Of a stretch of DNA of 64,000 nt, positions 16,761-25,547 are shown piece by piece. The DNA lies in contig NZ_CP150166.1 of the NCBI RefSeq assembly GCF_037963765.1, positions 842,001 to 906,000 on the forward strand, read 5' to 3'. The notes beneath the pieces were generated by a model that was not told the DNA's origin, ran no database searches, and was given only the letters and a program-made list of their open reading frames with translations. This DNA comes from Sporosarcina sp. FSL W8-0480. Its GTDB lineage: Bacteria > Bacillota > Bacilli > Bacillales_A > Planococcaceae. Numbering within the stretch: the first letter of the stretch is position 1; every line of letters starts with the position of its first letter. A program made the translations under genes and the position numbers.

Positions 16761-17116
16761 AGTTCATCCTTATATAAAACTTCCTTCAACGCATCCTCCG
16801 TCGAAATATCCGCCAACTTCACCTTCGAACGATAAGCAGCCCTCACAAGCAAATGACCTGCCACCGGAGCCGTAAGAAAAACGAACACAATACCAAGCAG
16901 AACACGTACACTAACAAACTGCTCACGGAACAAAAAATACAAAAAAGTTCCCGAAAGAGTCAACAATACAGCAAGTGTCGAGCTCTTTGTCGCCGCATGA
17001 GAGCGCGTATACACATCCGGCAATCGAATAAGCCCGAACACACTAATGACACTCGCAATCCCACCCATCAAAATCAATAGCGCACCTATAAATTCACCGA
17101 TCACGTTTACGCTCAA
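16730..17116 (-). CDS. mrpG: Na+/H+ antiporter subunit MrpG
   Basis: A 128-residue, three-helix PhaG/MnhG-family subunit with GGIASVISVFGLIRLPDVYTR, the family hallmark. TTG at 17116 lies 6 bp after a G-run (GGGGGG) and overlaps the end of mrpF by 23 bp; the longer frame to 17161 lacks a ribosome site. It is the last gene of the seven-gene Mrp complex, which exchanges cytosolic Na+ for protons at high pH or salt. The charged tail includes part of the terminator stem in its coding sequence. Confidence 0.93.
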   Translation of the reverse strand: MSVNVIGEFIGALLILMGGIASVISVFGLIRLPDVYTRSHAATKSSTLAVLLTLSGTFLYFLFREQFVSVRVLLGIVFVFLTAPVAGHLLVRAAYRSKVKLADISTEDALKEVLYKDELKNDGVSDKS

Positions 17117-17378
17117 CGATGACCCCCCTTTCAATTGCTTTCGAAAAGGCGATCGTCCCAATAAATGAAAGAATCCCTAATATCAAAATAACTTCTAAAA
17201 AGGCCTTTGTCTTCAAAATAATCGAGACTACCGCAATCGTTGCGATCAAATTCACACCAATCATATCAAGCGCAAGGACACGATCAGGCATTGAAGGACC
17301 AAGGACAATCCGAATGATCGCAATGGCAATCGTGATAGAAAAAAGGATAAGTGACACCATCAGCATCATCTCAATCAT
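17094..17378 (-). CDS. mrpF: Na+/H+ antiporter subunit MrpF
   Basis: A 94-residue, three-helix subunit, identical in length to B. subtilis MrpF, with RIVLGPSMPDRVLALDMIGVN, the characteristic loop. Its start overlaps the mrpE stop by 4 bp. B. subtilis MrpF has also been linked to bile salt (cholate) efflux. Confidence 0.94.
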   Translation of the reverse strand: MIEMMLMVSLILFSITIAIAIIRIVLGPSMPDRVLALDMIGVNLIATIAVVSIILKTKAFLEVILILGILSFIGTIAFSKAIERGVIVERKRDR

Positions 17379-17857
17379 CGTGTCACCTCCATGATCGCTT
17401 TTTCAAAGTTTTTTAGCTGCTTGATCAAACCTGCTTTGGACTCCTCTACATCCATCGCATGGATATATAGTGTATTGCCTTCAGGGGACACTTCCATAAC
17501 GACAGAACCCGGAGTCAACGTAAGAAGAAGGGACAGCATCGTCACTTCTACATCACTTTTTAGGACTGTCTCGTATTTAAAGATTCCTGGCTTTATTTTT
17601 AATTTGGGGCTTAAAATCTGTCCCAAGACAACGATGCTTGACTGTGTCAATTCTGATATGAAAATGAAAAGTAATTTAATGGTTTTAACTAACCGCCGCA
17701 AATAAAATTGGGTACCGAAAAAGCGGTGCATGAAAAAGATAATTCCAATTCCGACAAGGAAACCGGCAAAGAAAGTCGTGAATTTCAATTCATCTTCATC
17801 CATTAACGTCATCCATAAAAAAGCGATGAACAGATTCAGTAATAACTGGGCTGGCAT
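17375..17857 (-). CDS. mrpE: Na+/H+ antiporter subunit MrpE
   Basis: A 160-residue MnhE-family subunit beginning MPAQLLLNLFIAFLWM, with two or three N-terminal helices and a cytosolic alpha/beta domain containing LTLTPGSVVMEV, the family signature. The ATG at 17857 has AGGTGG 8 bp upstream, so the frame's TTG at 17872, which overlaps that site, is not the start. Confidence 0.93.
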   Translation of the reverse strand: MPAQLLLNLFIAFLWMTLMDEDELKFTTFFAGFLVGIGIIFFMHRFFGTQFYLRRLVKTIKLLFIFISELTQSSIVVLGQILSPKLKIKPGIFKYETVLKSDVEVTMLSLLLTLTPGSVVMEVSPEGNTLYIHAMDVEESKAGLIKQLKNFEKAIMEVTR

Positions 17858-17880
17858 CAAACTCCACCTCAACTTTCCGC

Positions 17881-19365
17881 TTAACGATTTCCTTGTAAAA
17901 CAGCTTCTATATAGATATCAGGGTTCATAAGTGTGCGTGCAGCATCACTCACATAAGGGGCAAGTCCTTCAACCCCGATCCCGATTGCAATTGTCATGAT
18001 TGCAAACAGGATACACGGAATGAGCATCCCTTTTTTCAATGGCACATCGTCATCCTCATTAATAATCGTCTCACCCCAGAAACAATTCAGGAAAATGCGC
18101 AATAATGAGTACAGAACGAAGATACCGGACATAAAGGCTACTGCCAACAACAGATAGGAGCCAGTTTCAATTGCTCCTTGCCCTAAGTACACTTTGCTGA
18201 TGAACCCACTTAACGGAGGAATTCCGGTCAATGATAGCATCGTGATGAAAAACAACCAGCCAAGCATAGGGTAGTTGCGGATTAGACCACTCATCTCCTC
18301 AATTTTGGATTTTCCTGTCAAATAGATCACCGTTCCTGCAATGAGGAATAACAAAGCTTTTACAATCATGTCATGTATTAAATAATAAATAGCTCCCTCG
18401 AACGCGATTTCGGAAGACATGGCAAGACCTGCCAATATAAAACCGACGGCAATTACAACATTATATGAAACGATTTTCCGGATATCGTTATACGCAAGTG
18501 CGCCGATACTGCCGCCTATCATCGTCAATATCGCCATGATTCCAATTACGGTATGAGTAATGATTGTTTCGTGATAAAAGATGAGCGTGAACATGCGGAA
18601 CATCGCATAGATACCGACTTTAGTGAGCAAAGCACCAAATAATGCCGCAACAACGGTCGGAGGTGCACTATAAGAGCCGGGAAGCCAGAAATAAAGCAAA
18701 AGTCCAGCCTTAAGACTGAAAACAATCAGGAACATCAAGCTGATCACTGTTAGTAGCGGCCCTTGTCCCACCTCTGCAATCCTGACGGATAAATGAGCCA
18801 TATTCAAAGTCCCGACCGTTCCATATAAATACGCAATCCCGATTAAGAAAAACCATGAGGATAGGACATTGATCGTAACGTATTTGATTGATTCGACAAG
18901 CTGAATTTTCCTTCCACCCATTGTGATAAGAACATAAGAGGAAAGCAGCATGACTTCGAAACAAACGAATAGATTGAACAGATCTCCAGTCAGGAAGGAA
19001 CCGTTAATACCCGCTACAAGGAAAAAGATAAACGGATAAAAAAACATACTCTCATGTTGTATCCCGATTGAGGAAAATGCATAAATAAGAAGAATTCCTG
19101 TCACAATCGATGTTGTTATGACAAGCAACATGGAAAACGAATCCGCTACAAATAGAATGCCATATGGCGGCAACCAACCACCAAAATCAAGTCGTAAAAT
19201 ACCTTCATTCTGAATTCTATTTAAGATAACTATACTTACAGCAATTGTTGCAATACTAGACAAAATGCTGATAATACGTTGAGAATTCGTGCGTGTTCGT
19301 AAGAAAATCAAGATGATCCCCGTCATTAAAGGGATGATCATCGGCATAACTATAATATTATTCAT
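17881..19365 (-). CDS. mrpD: Na+/H+ antiporter subunit MrpD
   Basis: A 494-residue, 14-helix subunit homologous to complex I NuoM/NuoN, with the proton-channel lysines in LKAGLLLYFWLPGSY and the Glu of LFVCFEVMLLSSY. Together with MrpA it forms the proton and sodium paths. The start overlaps the 3' end of mrpC; of the tandem codons at 19371, 19368 and 19365 the ATG at 19365 is best spaced (7 bp) from GAGAGGG. Confidence 0.95.
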   Translation of the reverse strand: MNNIIVMPMIIPLMTGIILIFLRTRTNSQRIISILSSIATIAVSIVILNRIQNEGILRLDFGGWLPPYGILFVADSFSMLLVITTSIVTGILLIYAFSSIGIQHESMFFYPFIFFLVAGINGSFLTGDLFNLFVCFEVMLLSSYVLITMGGRKIQLVESIKYVTINVLSSWFFLIGIAYLYGTVGTLNMAHLSVRIAEVGQGPLLTVISLMFLIVFSLKAGLLLYFWLPGSYSAPPTVVAALFGALLTKVGIYAMFRMFTLIFYHETIITHTVIGIMAILTMIGGSIGALAYNDIRKIVSYNVVIAVGFILAGLAMSSEIAFEGAIYYLIHDMIVKALLFLIAGTVIYLTGKSKIEEMSGLIRNYPMLGWLFFITMLSLTGIPPLSGFISKVYLGQGAIETGSYLLLAVAFMSGIFVLYSLLRIFLNCFWGETIINEDDDVPLKKGMLIPCILFAIMTIAIGIGVEGLAPYVSDAARTLMNPDIYIEAVLQGNR

Positions 19366-19699
19366 CATCAAGCCCTCTCAATGCATAGAGGTCGTCAGTC
19401 CCCGTCTTTTTATATGTACGATACGCCAACACTAATAGAAATGCTGTGACGGCGAAACTGATTACAATTGCTGTCAGAATTAAAGCTTGTGGCAATGCAT
19501 CCACATAGCTTGCTGCATTCTCACCTAATAGCGGGGCGCTCCCTTTTTTCAATCCTTTGCCCATCGTCATTAAAAGAAGATGTGCAGCATGTGATAAGAG
19601 GGCAGTCCCTAAAATGACGCGAATCAGATTGCGAGATAGTAACAAATAGACAGCTATTGTCACAAGCAGGCCGACGAGCACCGTTATTAAAGTTTCCAT
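19358..19699 (-). CDS. mrpC: Na+/H+ antiporter subunit MrpC
   Basis: A 113-residue, three-helix NuoK-like subunit, the same length as B. subtilis MrpC, with YLLLSRNLIRVILGTALLSHAAHLLLM. It follows mrpB by 3 bp and overlaps mrpD by 8 bp. Confidence 0.95.
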   Translation of the reverse strand: METLITVLVGLLVTIAVYLLLSRNLIRVILGTALLSHAAHLLLMTMGKGLKKGSAPLLGENAASYVDALPQALILTAIVISFAVTAFLLVLAYRTYKKTGTDDLYALRGLDDE

Positions 19700-19702
19700 C
19701 TG

Positions 19703-20125
19703 CTACACATCCTCACTTATCGTTAAAATGATTGTCACAACAACGCCGACAACCGTTAAGGCAACACCGGCTTCGAATACGATGACTGTCGACAATTCAG
19801 TAACCCCGAAAACCGGCAAATCGAAATGTCCGAAAGCTTGGGTCAGAAAATGTTCCCCAAACAGAACGGATCCGACTCCAGAACCGACCGCAAGGAACAC
19901 CCCGATAGCTGCAATTTTCTTGAAATCGAACGGGATGCCCATGCGTACAGTATCTATATCGTTTACTAAGTAAAGCAAAACAAAAGCTGAGGACAGGACG
20001 AGACCGCCGATGAATCCGCCGCCGGGATTGTTATGACCCGAAAGAAACAGTTCAACGCCGAACGTCAATATGATGAACGCGACGATTCTCGTAACTGTTT
20101 TCAAAATGACATCATTGATCTTCAA
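19703..20125 (-). CDS. mrpB: Na+/H+ antiporter subunit MrpB
   Basis: A 140-residue, four-helix MnhB subunit with the family motif GHNNPGGGFIGGLV. TTG at 20125 overlaps the mrpA end by 14 bp, preceded by AGGGACAGGA. Tight overlaps throughout mrpA-G point to a single transcript. Confidence 0.94.
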   Translation of the reverse strand: MKINDVILKTVTRIVAFIILTFGVELFLSGHNNPGGGFIGGLVLSSAFVLLYLVNDIDTVRMGIPFDFKKIAAIGVFLAVGSGVGSVLFGEHFLTQAFGHFDLPVFGVTELSTVIVFEAGVALTVVGVVVTIILTISEDV

Positions 20126-22523
20126 TATCCTGTCCCTCCTTTTTGGATTTCAATTTAATAAGTGTGAATACACCAATACCAGCGATGAAAAGAACGACAA
20201 CTTCAAGCATCGTATCAAACGCACGGAAATCTCCCAATATCGTATTGACAATATTTTTACCGCCTGCGAGGCGATAGGCATCTTCGAAATATACCGAAAT
20301 GGACTCGAATAATTTATTGCCTTGCACCGTAAGACCTAACACCGTCACAATTGTCCCCGCCAAAATGGCAATAATGCCATTGAATATCTTTGTCTTACGT
20401 GCTGAACGCTCTTTCTTCCATTCAGGTAGGAAGTAGAAGCAAAGCAGGAATAGAGCTGTTGTCACCGTTTCAACAACGGTCTGAGTCAAAGCGAGATCTG
20501 GAGCCCTGAATATGACAAAAAGAAGGGCAATCGAATAGCCAAGCACGCCGTTTAAAATGATTGCCGTCATTCTGGATTTAACAAAGAGCATTGATAGTGC
20601 CGCACCAGCCATGGAAAGAACGATAAGAAATTCATTTACTGCTATTGAACTGTCATCCGAAAAATCGAAAGAGTAGGAGCCCGTGAACAATATGGAACCT
20701 CCAACCGCTACGACAAAAAATACAAAAATATAGACAAGGTAATCCTTTAAATAGCCTTTCATATAAAGGCGTGTCAAGTAGTGGGATCCATTTTCAAGCC
20801 AAGACAAACTGGAATTGAAAGCTGTATCCAAATTCCAATTAAACGGAGCGATCGAATAGACACCTTTCCAATATCGCATGAATCTGTAAAGGATAGTCCC
20901 AAGGACAATAACCCCGATCGTCATCCATAAAGCAGTATTCAAGCCATGCCATGCCTTAATATGAGGCGTAAGGTTTTCTGCGTTCGCAAATGTCGGATAG
21001 ATTGCCGTCATCGCGGGACGCAGCAAATAGTTGCCAATGAGATTCGGGAAGAAAAAGATGATGACCACTAATATTGCCAAAACTGAAGGTGCGACTAACA
21101 TTCCTTTAGATGCTTCGTTGATAGGTTTCTCGACACGTTCTGGATGGAATTCCCCGAAAAACGTTTGGAAAACGATGATCATGCTATAGACAAATGTAAA
21201 TACACTCGCAATCCATGCAATTATGAGGACCAGTGTACCAATTGTGCCGGTCGCAAAAATTTCAAGGTTTCGCGCATTCACCAATGCTTCGAAGAACATC
21301 TCTTTACTTAGAAAACCGTTGAAAGGTGGAAGACCTGCCATAGAGAAACTTCCGATGAGAGCGATTGTGAACGTCACAGGCATGAACGCTATGAGTCCAC
21401 CTAACCTCCGGATATCCCGTGTTCCAAGCTCGTGGTCGACGATTCCGACGACCATAAAGAGTGCGCCCTTAAAGGTGGAGTGGTTAACGAGATGGAATAA
21501 TGCCGCGAACGTCGCTTGTGTATAGATCACCGAATCGGTGCTGTATCCATGATGGAGTGCCACTGACCCGAGGCCGAATAAACTCATTACCAAGCCCAAC
21601 TGACTGATTGTCGAATAAGCTAGCAACGCTTTTAAATCCGTTTGCTTCACGGCATTCAGCGAACCTAACAGTAAAGTGAAAATCCCGACGCCGCTTACTA
21701 TGTACAACCAGACTGCCTCGCCGCCGAAGATGGGAGTAAAACGAGCAACTAAGTAAATACCTGCTTTCACCATTGTAGCCGAGTGTAGGTAAGCACTGAC
21801 GGGCGTCGGTGCCTCCATAGCGTCCGGAAGCCAAATATGGAATGGAAACTGAGCGGATTTTGTAAATGCGCCCAATAATACAAGAAGCAATGCTACTAAA
21901 AATAGCGGCTCGTCCGTATATTGGCCAATAGTCGCCACTATTTCACGCACACTGAAAGAACCTGTCATAGTTTGTAACATGATAAAACCGGCAAGCATCC
22001 CAATGCCACCAGAAACAGTGATGAGCATTGATTTCTGAGCTCCATACCTTGACTTTTTACGATGGTACCAAAAAGCGATCAGCAAGAAAGATGAAATACT
22101 CGTCAGTTCCCAAAAAACGTAGAGTACCATTAAGTTATCCGACAAGACGACACCAAGCATGGCGCCCATGAATAATAGAAGATAAACGTAAAAGCGCCCT
22201 AATGATTCCCGTTCGGACAAATAGTATATAGAGTAAAGGATGACTAAACTGCCGACACCTGTAATGAGAAGGCCGAATATTAAACTGAGGCCGTCAAGAT
22301 ACGTAGTAAAATGGATTTTAGCAGACTCAATCCACCGAATCGAATGCATATAGGTGCTTCCATTTGCAATGGAAGGGATGAAGCTTGCTAAGAAAATGAA
22401 AAGAGCGATTGGAACGATAATGACAAACCAGCCGATATGTCTGCTTTGAATCCGTTTATAAATAAAAGGGATGAAAATCGCTGCAAGAAAAGGGATGAAT
22501 ATGGATAATGTAATCGTCAACAA
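20112..22523 (-). CDS. mrpA: Na+/H+ antiporter subunit MrpA
   Basis: An 803-residue, about 21-helix subunit. The N-terminal two thirds are NuoL-like (VFWELTSISSFLLIAFWYH, the LLGAFTKSAQFPFHIWLPDAM channel helix, SAYLHSATMVKAGIYL); the C-terminal part carries the DUF4040/MbhE-like helices with FRAPDLALTQTVVETV. The TTG at 22523 lies 7 bp after GGAGG and gives the length of B. subtilis MrpA (801). The longer frame to 22640 is rejected. Group 1 organisation (separate mrpA and mrpB) is typical for Bacillales. Confidence 0.95.
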   Translation of the reverse strand: MLTITLSIFIPFLAAIFIPFIYKRIQSRHIGWFVIIVPIALFIFLASFIPSIANGSTYMHSIRWIESAKIHFTTYLDGLSLIFGLLITGVGSLVILYSIYYLSERESLGRFYVYLLLFMGAMLGVVLSDNLMVLYVFWELTSISSFLLIAFWYHRKKSRYGAQKSMLITVSGGIGMLAGFIMLQTMTGSFSVREIVATIGQYTDEPLFLVALLLVLLGAFTKSAQFPFHIWLPDAMEAPTPVSAYLHSATMVKAGIYLVARFTPIFGGEAVWLYIVSGVGIFTLLLGSLNAVKQTDLKALLAYSTISQLGLVMSLFGLGSVALHHGYSTDSVIYTQATFAALFHLVNHSTFKGALFMVVGIVDHELGTRDIRRLGGLIAFMPVTFTIALIGSFSMAGLPPFNGFLSKEMFFEALVNARNLEIFATGTIGTLVLIIAWIASVFTFVYSMIIVFQTFFGEFHPERVEKPINEASKGMLVAPSVLAILVVIIFFFPNLIGNYLLRPAMTAIYPTFANAENLTPHIKAWHGLNTALWMTIGVIVLGTILYRFMRYWKGVYSIAPFNWNLDTAFNSSLSWLENGSHYLTRLYMKGYLKDYLVYIFVFFVVAVGGSILFTGSYSFDFSDDSSIAVNEFLIVLSMAGAALSMLFVKSRMTAIILNGVLGYSIALLFVIFRAPDLALTQTVVETVTTALFLLCFYFLPEWKKERSARKTKIFNGIIAILAGTIVTVLGLTVQGNKLFESISVYFEDAYRLAGGKNIVNTILGDFRAFDTMLEVVVLFIAGIGVFTLIKLKSKKEGQDIEDQ

Positions 22524-22712
22524 CAGAAAACCTCCTAAGGGACAACCGCTGATATATGTAAATCCGGGTTTTAAACTTCTTATGTAAATTTTTTCTTGAT
22601 TATTGAGGATAGACTTGACTACTTGCAGAACTGGAGACATAATTAGTAGCTACAAGCTCATATTTGAATTATACACTAAAATCTTTACAATCGCCGTTGG
22701 TGCGATTATCTC

Positions 22713-22741
22713 TTGTCAGCCTACTGACACTCATGTATAAT
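22713..22741 (+). promoter_or_regulatory. Promoter of the KdpD-like stress gene
   Basis: TTGTCA (22713-22718), a 17-bp spacer and TATAAT (22736-22741) form a near-consensus sigma-A promoter pointing right, away from mrpA. Confidence 0.75.
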
Positions 22742-22762
22742 ATTGTGGTTTTCAAATTTAGA

Positions 22763-22780
22763 TTCGTTTTATAAAACGAA
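22763..22780. promoter_or_regulatory. Perfect 18-bp palindrome in the leader of the KdpD-like gene
   Basis: TTCGTTTTA-TAAAACGAA is a gapless palindrome, about 15 bp after the predicted transcription start and 26 bp before the ATG. It may be a repressor operator. As RNA it would fold only weakly. It lies in the divergent region shared with mrpA. Confidence 0.6.
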
Positions 22781-22806
22781 AATAATTGTAAGAGGTGACT
22801 ACGGTC

Positions 22807-23481
22807 ATGGGCAAAGTAAAAGGACGTATGGACGAAAGCATTCTTGTTTGTGTCTACTACGGTCCAAATGGTGAGCGTCTCATTAGACGTGGACATAAAA
22901 TGGCATCTATCATGGATTGTCCACTATATATTTTAACGATTGACCCATTGCCATTCGATGAATTTAACGCAGAGAAATCTGAATACATTCAAAGATGGCA
23001 AGAACTTGCAAAAGAGCTTGATGTTGAAGATTTTATCGTTATGGATAATGAGAAGCGGCCAGTTGCAAAGGTGATCAAAGAAATAGCTCACAAAAATAAT
23101 ATTACGCAGATCATTATTGGTCAAACCGCTCAAAGTAGATGGGAAGAGATCACAAAAGGTTCGTTCATGAATGTACTACTCCGAGAAATAACTTTTGTTG
23201 ATTTCCATGTCGTTTCCGTCGACCGTGCCATTAAAGATGAAATTGAGGGCATGTTTGAAAAAGGCGTACGGGCTTACTTAGTCGAAGAGGGTGACGGTTT
23301 CCGTGTTAGTTTTACCCATTCGAAAGATGCAAAGTTCGAAGGAATCTTCTTCAAAGAGATTGGAACGGACTTCAATAATGGGATCTTTAAATTCATGAAT
23401 AATAATAAAATGTGTCAAGTGCAGATAACAGATGACAGTGTCACCGAAGCAACTCAATTTGTTTGTAAAACGGAACATTGA
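22807..23481 (+). CDS. Universal stress domain protein related to the KdpD USP region
   Basis: A 224-residue cytosolic protein. Residues 8-130 resemble the Usp domain in the input region of KdpD sensor kinases (RMDESILVCVYYGPNGERLIRRGHKMA, and IGQTAQSRW near 105). The remaining ~90 residues are not recognised. There is no kinase domain, no membrane segment and no visible SxS-type c-di-AMP motif of staphylococcal KdpD. ATG at 22807 is preceded by AAGAGGTGA; an in-frame GTG at 22795 overlaps that site. Being divergent from mrpA, it may sense ionic state for the antiporter; this is inference. Confidence 0.7.
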   Translation: MGKVKGRMDESILVCVYYGPNGERLIRRGHKMASIMDCPLYILTIDPLPFDEFNAEKSEYIQRWQELAKELDVEDFIVMDNEKRPVAKVIKEIAHKNNITQIIIGQTAQSRWEEITKGSFMNVLLREITFVDFHVVSVDRAIKDEIEGMFEKGVRAYLVEEGDGFRVSFTHSKDAKFEGIFFKEIGTDFNNGIFKFMNNNKMCQVQITDDSVTEATQFVCKTEH

Positions 23482-23505
23482 TGAAAAATTAATAGACTAA
23501 AATAT

Positions 23506-23543
23506 AAGCGGATGGCCGATTTTGGGTCATCCGCTTTTTCTTT
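23506..23543. terminator. Terminator between the KdpD-like gene and murB
   Basis: AAGCGGATG pairs with CATCCGCTT, with additional GCC/GGT pairing, followed by a T-run on the plus strand. Confidence 0.85.
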
Positions 23544-23566
23544 GTTTAGATTCCGCTTTTGGTTGC

Positions 23567-24484
23567 TTATTCTTCCCCTACAATCTTTACTTCCAGTTCC
23601 AAGTCTACGTCAAATTTCTTCTTCACTTCTGATTTCACCATATTGATCGTAGCAATATAGTCAGATGCCGTTGCACTGTTTTTATTAATGATAAACCCTG
23701 CGTGTTTGGTCGATACTTCTGCACCGCCGCAACCCTTGCCCTGCAATCCACAATCTTGGATCAGCTTCCCGGCAAAGTAGCCAGGCGGCCTTTTGAATAC
23801 ACTTCCGGCGGAAGGGAATTCCAAAGGTTGCTTCGACTCGCGTTGGAAAGTCAGGTCTGCCACTTTCGCTTGAATTTCTTTTAGGTCACCTTTCATCAAC
23901 TCAAAGTCGGCAGATAATACATAGTACCCTTCGGTAGCAATGATGCTTTTTCGATAGCCAAGTTCAAGTTCATCCTTGGATAAAACAAGCAGCTCCCCCG
24001 ATTTCGTCAAGACGGTACATTGCAAGATGATATCTTTGACCTCTCCGCCATAGGCACCCGCATTCATAGCCATTGCGCCGCCGATTGAGCCCGGGATTCC
24101 ACATGCGAATTCAAAACCTGTCAAGGATTCTTCCGTTGCCCGCTTTGACACATCGATGATAAGGGCGCCTGCTTCCGCATGAATCCGATTACCATCCACC
24201 CGAATCGCATCCAATTTGGACAAATGGAGAACGATTCCACGAACCCCTCCATCGCGAACGACCATATTCGACCCGTTTCCTAAAAGTAAAAGCGGAATAT
24301 CATTTTCATGTGCATACCGCACAATCGCCTTCGTTTCCTCAATTGTCCCTGGAATGGCAAGTACATCCGCAGCACCGCCAAGTTTCGTCATTGTATATTT
24401 ATTTAATGGTTCATCTATCACTAAAATGCCTTCTGTAATAATTCCGCTTAAATCCTTAAACCACTGATGCTTCGACATCAACAT
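23567..24484 (-). CDS. murB: UDP-N-acetylenolpyruvoylglucosamine reductase
   Basis: A 305-residue FAD enzyme that reduces UDP-GlcNAc-enolpyruvate to UDP-MurNAc, the second committed step of peptidoglycan synthesis. Motifs are TKLGGAADVL, LLGNGSNMVVRDGGVRGIV (FAD loop), GIPGSIGGAMAMNAGAYGGE, YRKSI and the catalytic Ser in PSAGSVFKRP, with the type II C-terminus. ATG at 24484 lies 6 bp after AAGG; an ATG at 24478 is also possible. Confidence 0.94.
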   Translation of the reverse strand: MLMSKHQWFKDLSGIITEGILVIDEPLNKYTMTKLGGAADVLAIPGTIEETKAIVRYAHENDIPLLLLGNGSNMVVRDGGVRGIVLHLSKLDAIRVDGNRIHAEAGALIIDVSKRATEESLTGFEFACGIPGSIGGAMAMNAGAYGGEVKDIILQCTVLTKSGELLVLSKDELELGYRKSIIATEGYYVLSADFELMKGDLKEIQAKVADLTFQRESKQPLEFPSAGSVFKRPPGYFAGKLIQDCGLQGKGCGGAEVSTKHAGFIINKNSATASDYIATINMVKSEVKKKFDVDLELEVKIVGEE

Positions 24485-24838
24485 CCAGTCCCTTCAATTC
24501 TAATGCGTTAAAACTGACTTCTATTCCGATGAAAATATAGGCTTCACCATTATATAAGTATGCTGGGTATTGGTTGTTTTGACAAGAAATAATAATCGAT
24601 ATTTTTTACAAAGGAATTGAAAGCTCGTTTATCGAATAGTATAGCGAGGGGATGAGAGGTACATAAAGGGGTTGGCTGGTTTGTAAAGAATGTGTAAACT
24701 ATCTTGACTTCGAGATAAAAGTGGGTTACTATGAATATACACCTTGAAATCGAGATATAAAGATGACTATCTGGATTGGTTTAGGGTATAAGGATACGAG
24801 GATTAAATTAATTAAAAATAGAAAGGTTGGATTTGACT
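24485..24838. promoter_or_regulatory. murB-yceI intergenic region with twin MhqR-like operators and yceI promoter
   Basis: Two copies of a 16-bp imperfect palindrome, ATCTTGACTTCGAGAT (24701-24716) and ACCTTGAAATCGAGAT (24741-24756), lie 40 bp apart. The first carries the -35 box TTGACT (24704-24709); after a 17-bp spacer the -10 TACTAT is at 24727-24732, and the second copy lies just after the predicted start. The motif ATCTyGAnnTCGAGAT resembles the site I recall for the MarR-type quinone-responsive repressor MhqR. No regulator gene adjoins. In the left 200 bp I see nothing else. Confidence 0.7.
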
Positions 24839-25366
24839 ATGGCAACATGGAAAGTAGACGCATCACATACGAGTGTAGGTTTTTCGGTAAAACATATGAT
24901 GGTTTCAAAAGTTAAAGGTAGTTTTTCAGGAGTAGAAGGTACACTTGAAGGGAATCCAGAAGACCTAACTGGTGCTTCAATTAACTTCACAATTGATGCA
25001 TCAACAATCAATACAAACAGCGTGGATCGTGACAATCATTTACGTTCTGCCGATTTCTTCGATGTGGAAAACAACCCTTCCATCACTTTTGTCTCAACTG
25101 AAATCGTGAAAACAGGAGAAGGCGAATACGATATCACAGGCGATATGACAATGAGAGGCGTGACGAAAAAAGTTACGTTTGAAGCAGAGTACGAAGGAGC
25201 TGGAGTAAACCCATGGGGTGTACAGGTAGCTGCTTTTGAAGTTGAAGGAAAAGTGTCCCGTAAAGAGTTCGAGCTTACATGGAACCAAGCACTTGAAGCT
25301 GGCGGTGTACTTGTTGGTGACGACATCAAGATTTCAATCGACCTACAACTAAATCCTGCTCAATAA
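24839..25366 (+). CDS. YceI family lipid-binding protein
   Basis: A 175-residue protein of the YceI family (COG2353), a lipocalin-like barrel that binds polyprenoid chains. Typical family stretches are WKVDASHTSVGFSVKHMMVSKVKG, DNHLRSADFFDVENNPSITFVST and MTMRGVTKKVTF. It lacks a signal peptide and so should be cytosolic, unlike E. coli YceI. ATG at 24839 is chosen; TTG codons at 24827 and 24833 lie in the leader. Twin MarR-like operators suggest induction by quinones or electrophiles. Confidence 0.92.
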   Translation: MATWKVDASHTSVGFSVKHMMVSKVKGSFSGVEGTLEGNPEDLTGASINFTIDASTINTNSVDRDNHLRSADFFDVENNPSITFVSTEIVKTGEGEYDITGDMTMRGVTKKVTFEAEYEGAGVNPWGVQVAAFEVEGKVSRKEFELTWNQALEAGGVLVGDDIKISIDLQLNPAQ

Positions 25367-25412
25367 CCAAAAGCGGAGTACGTCTAAAGTCTGGACGTGA
25401 ACAGATATAGAT

Positions 25413-25458
25413 AAAAAAGCGCCATGCATGAATGAAAATTCAAGCGTGGCGTTTTTTC
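25413..25458. terminator. Terminator after yceI (bidirectional)
   Basis: AAAAAAGCGCCATGC pairs with GCGTGGCGTTTTTT, with a further TGAAT/ATTCA inner stem. Confidence 0.88.
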
Positions 25459-25547
25459 TTTTAGGGGGAATCCCCAAATAGCTCATCACTCATTAATATG
25501 GCCAATTTAAAACTTCCTATACATATGTCGCTCAATCCAACAACTGG

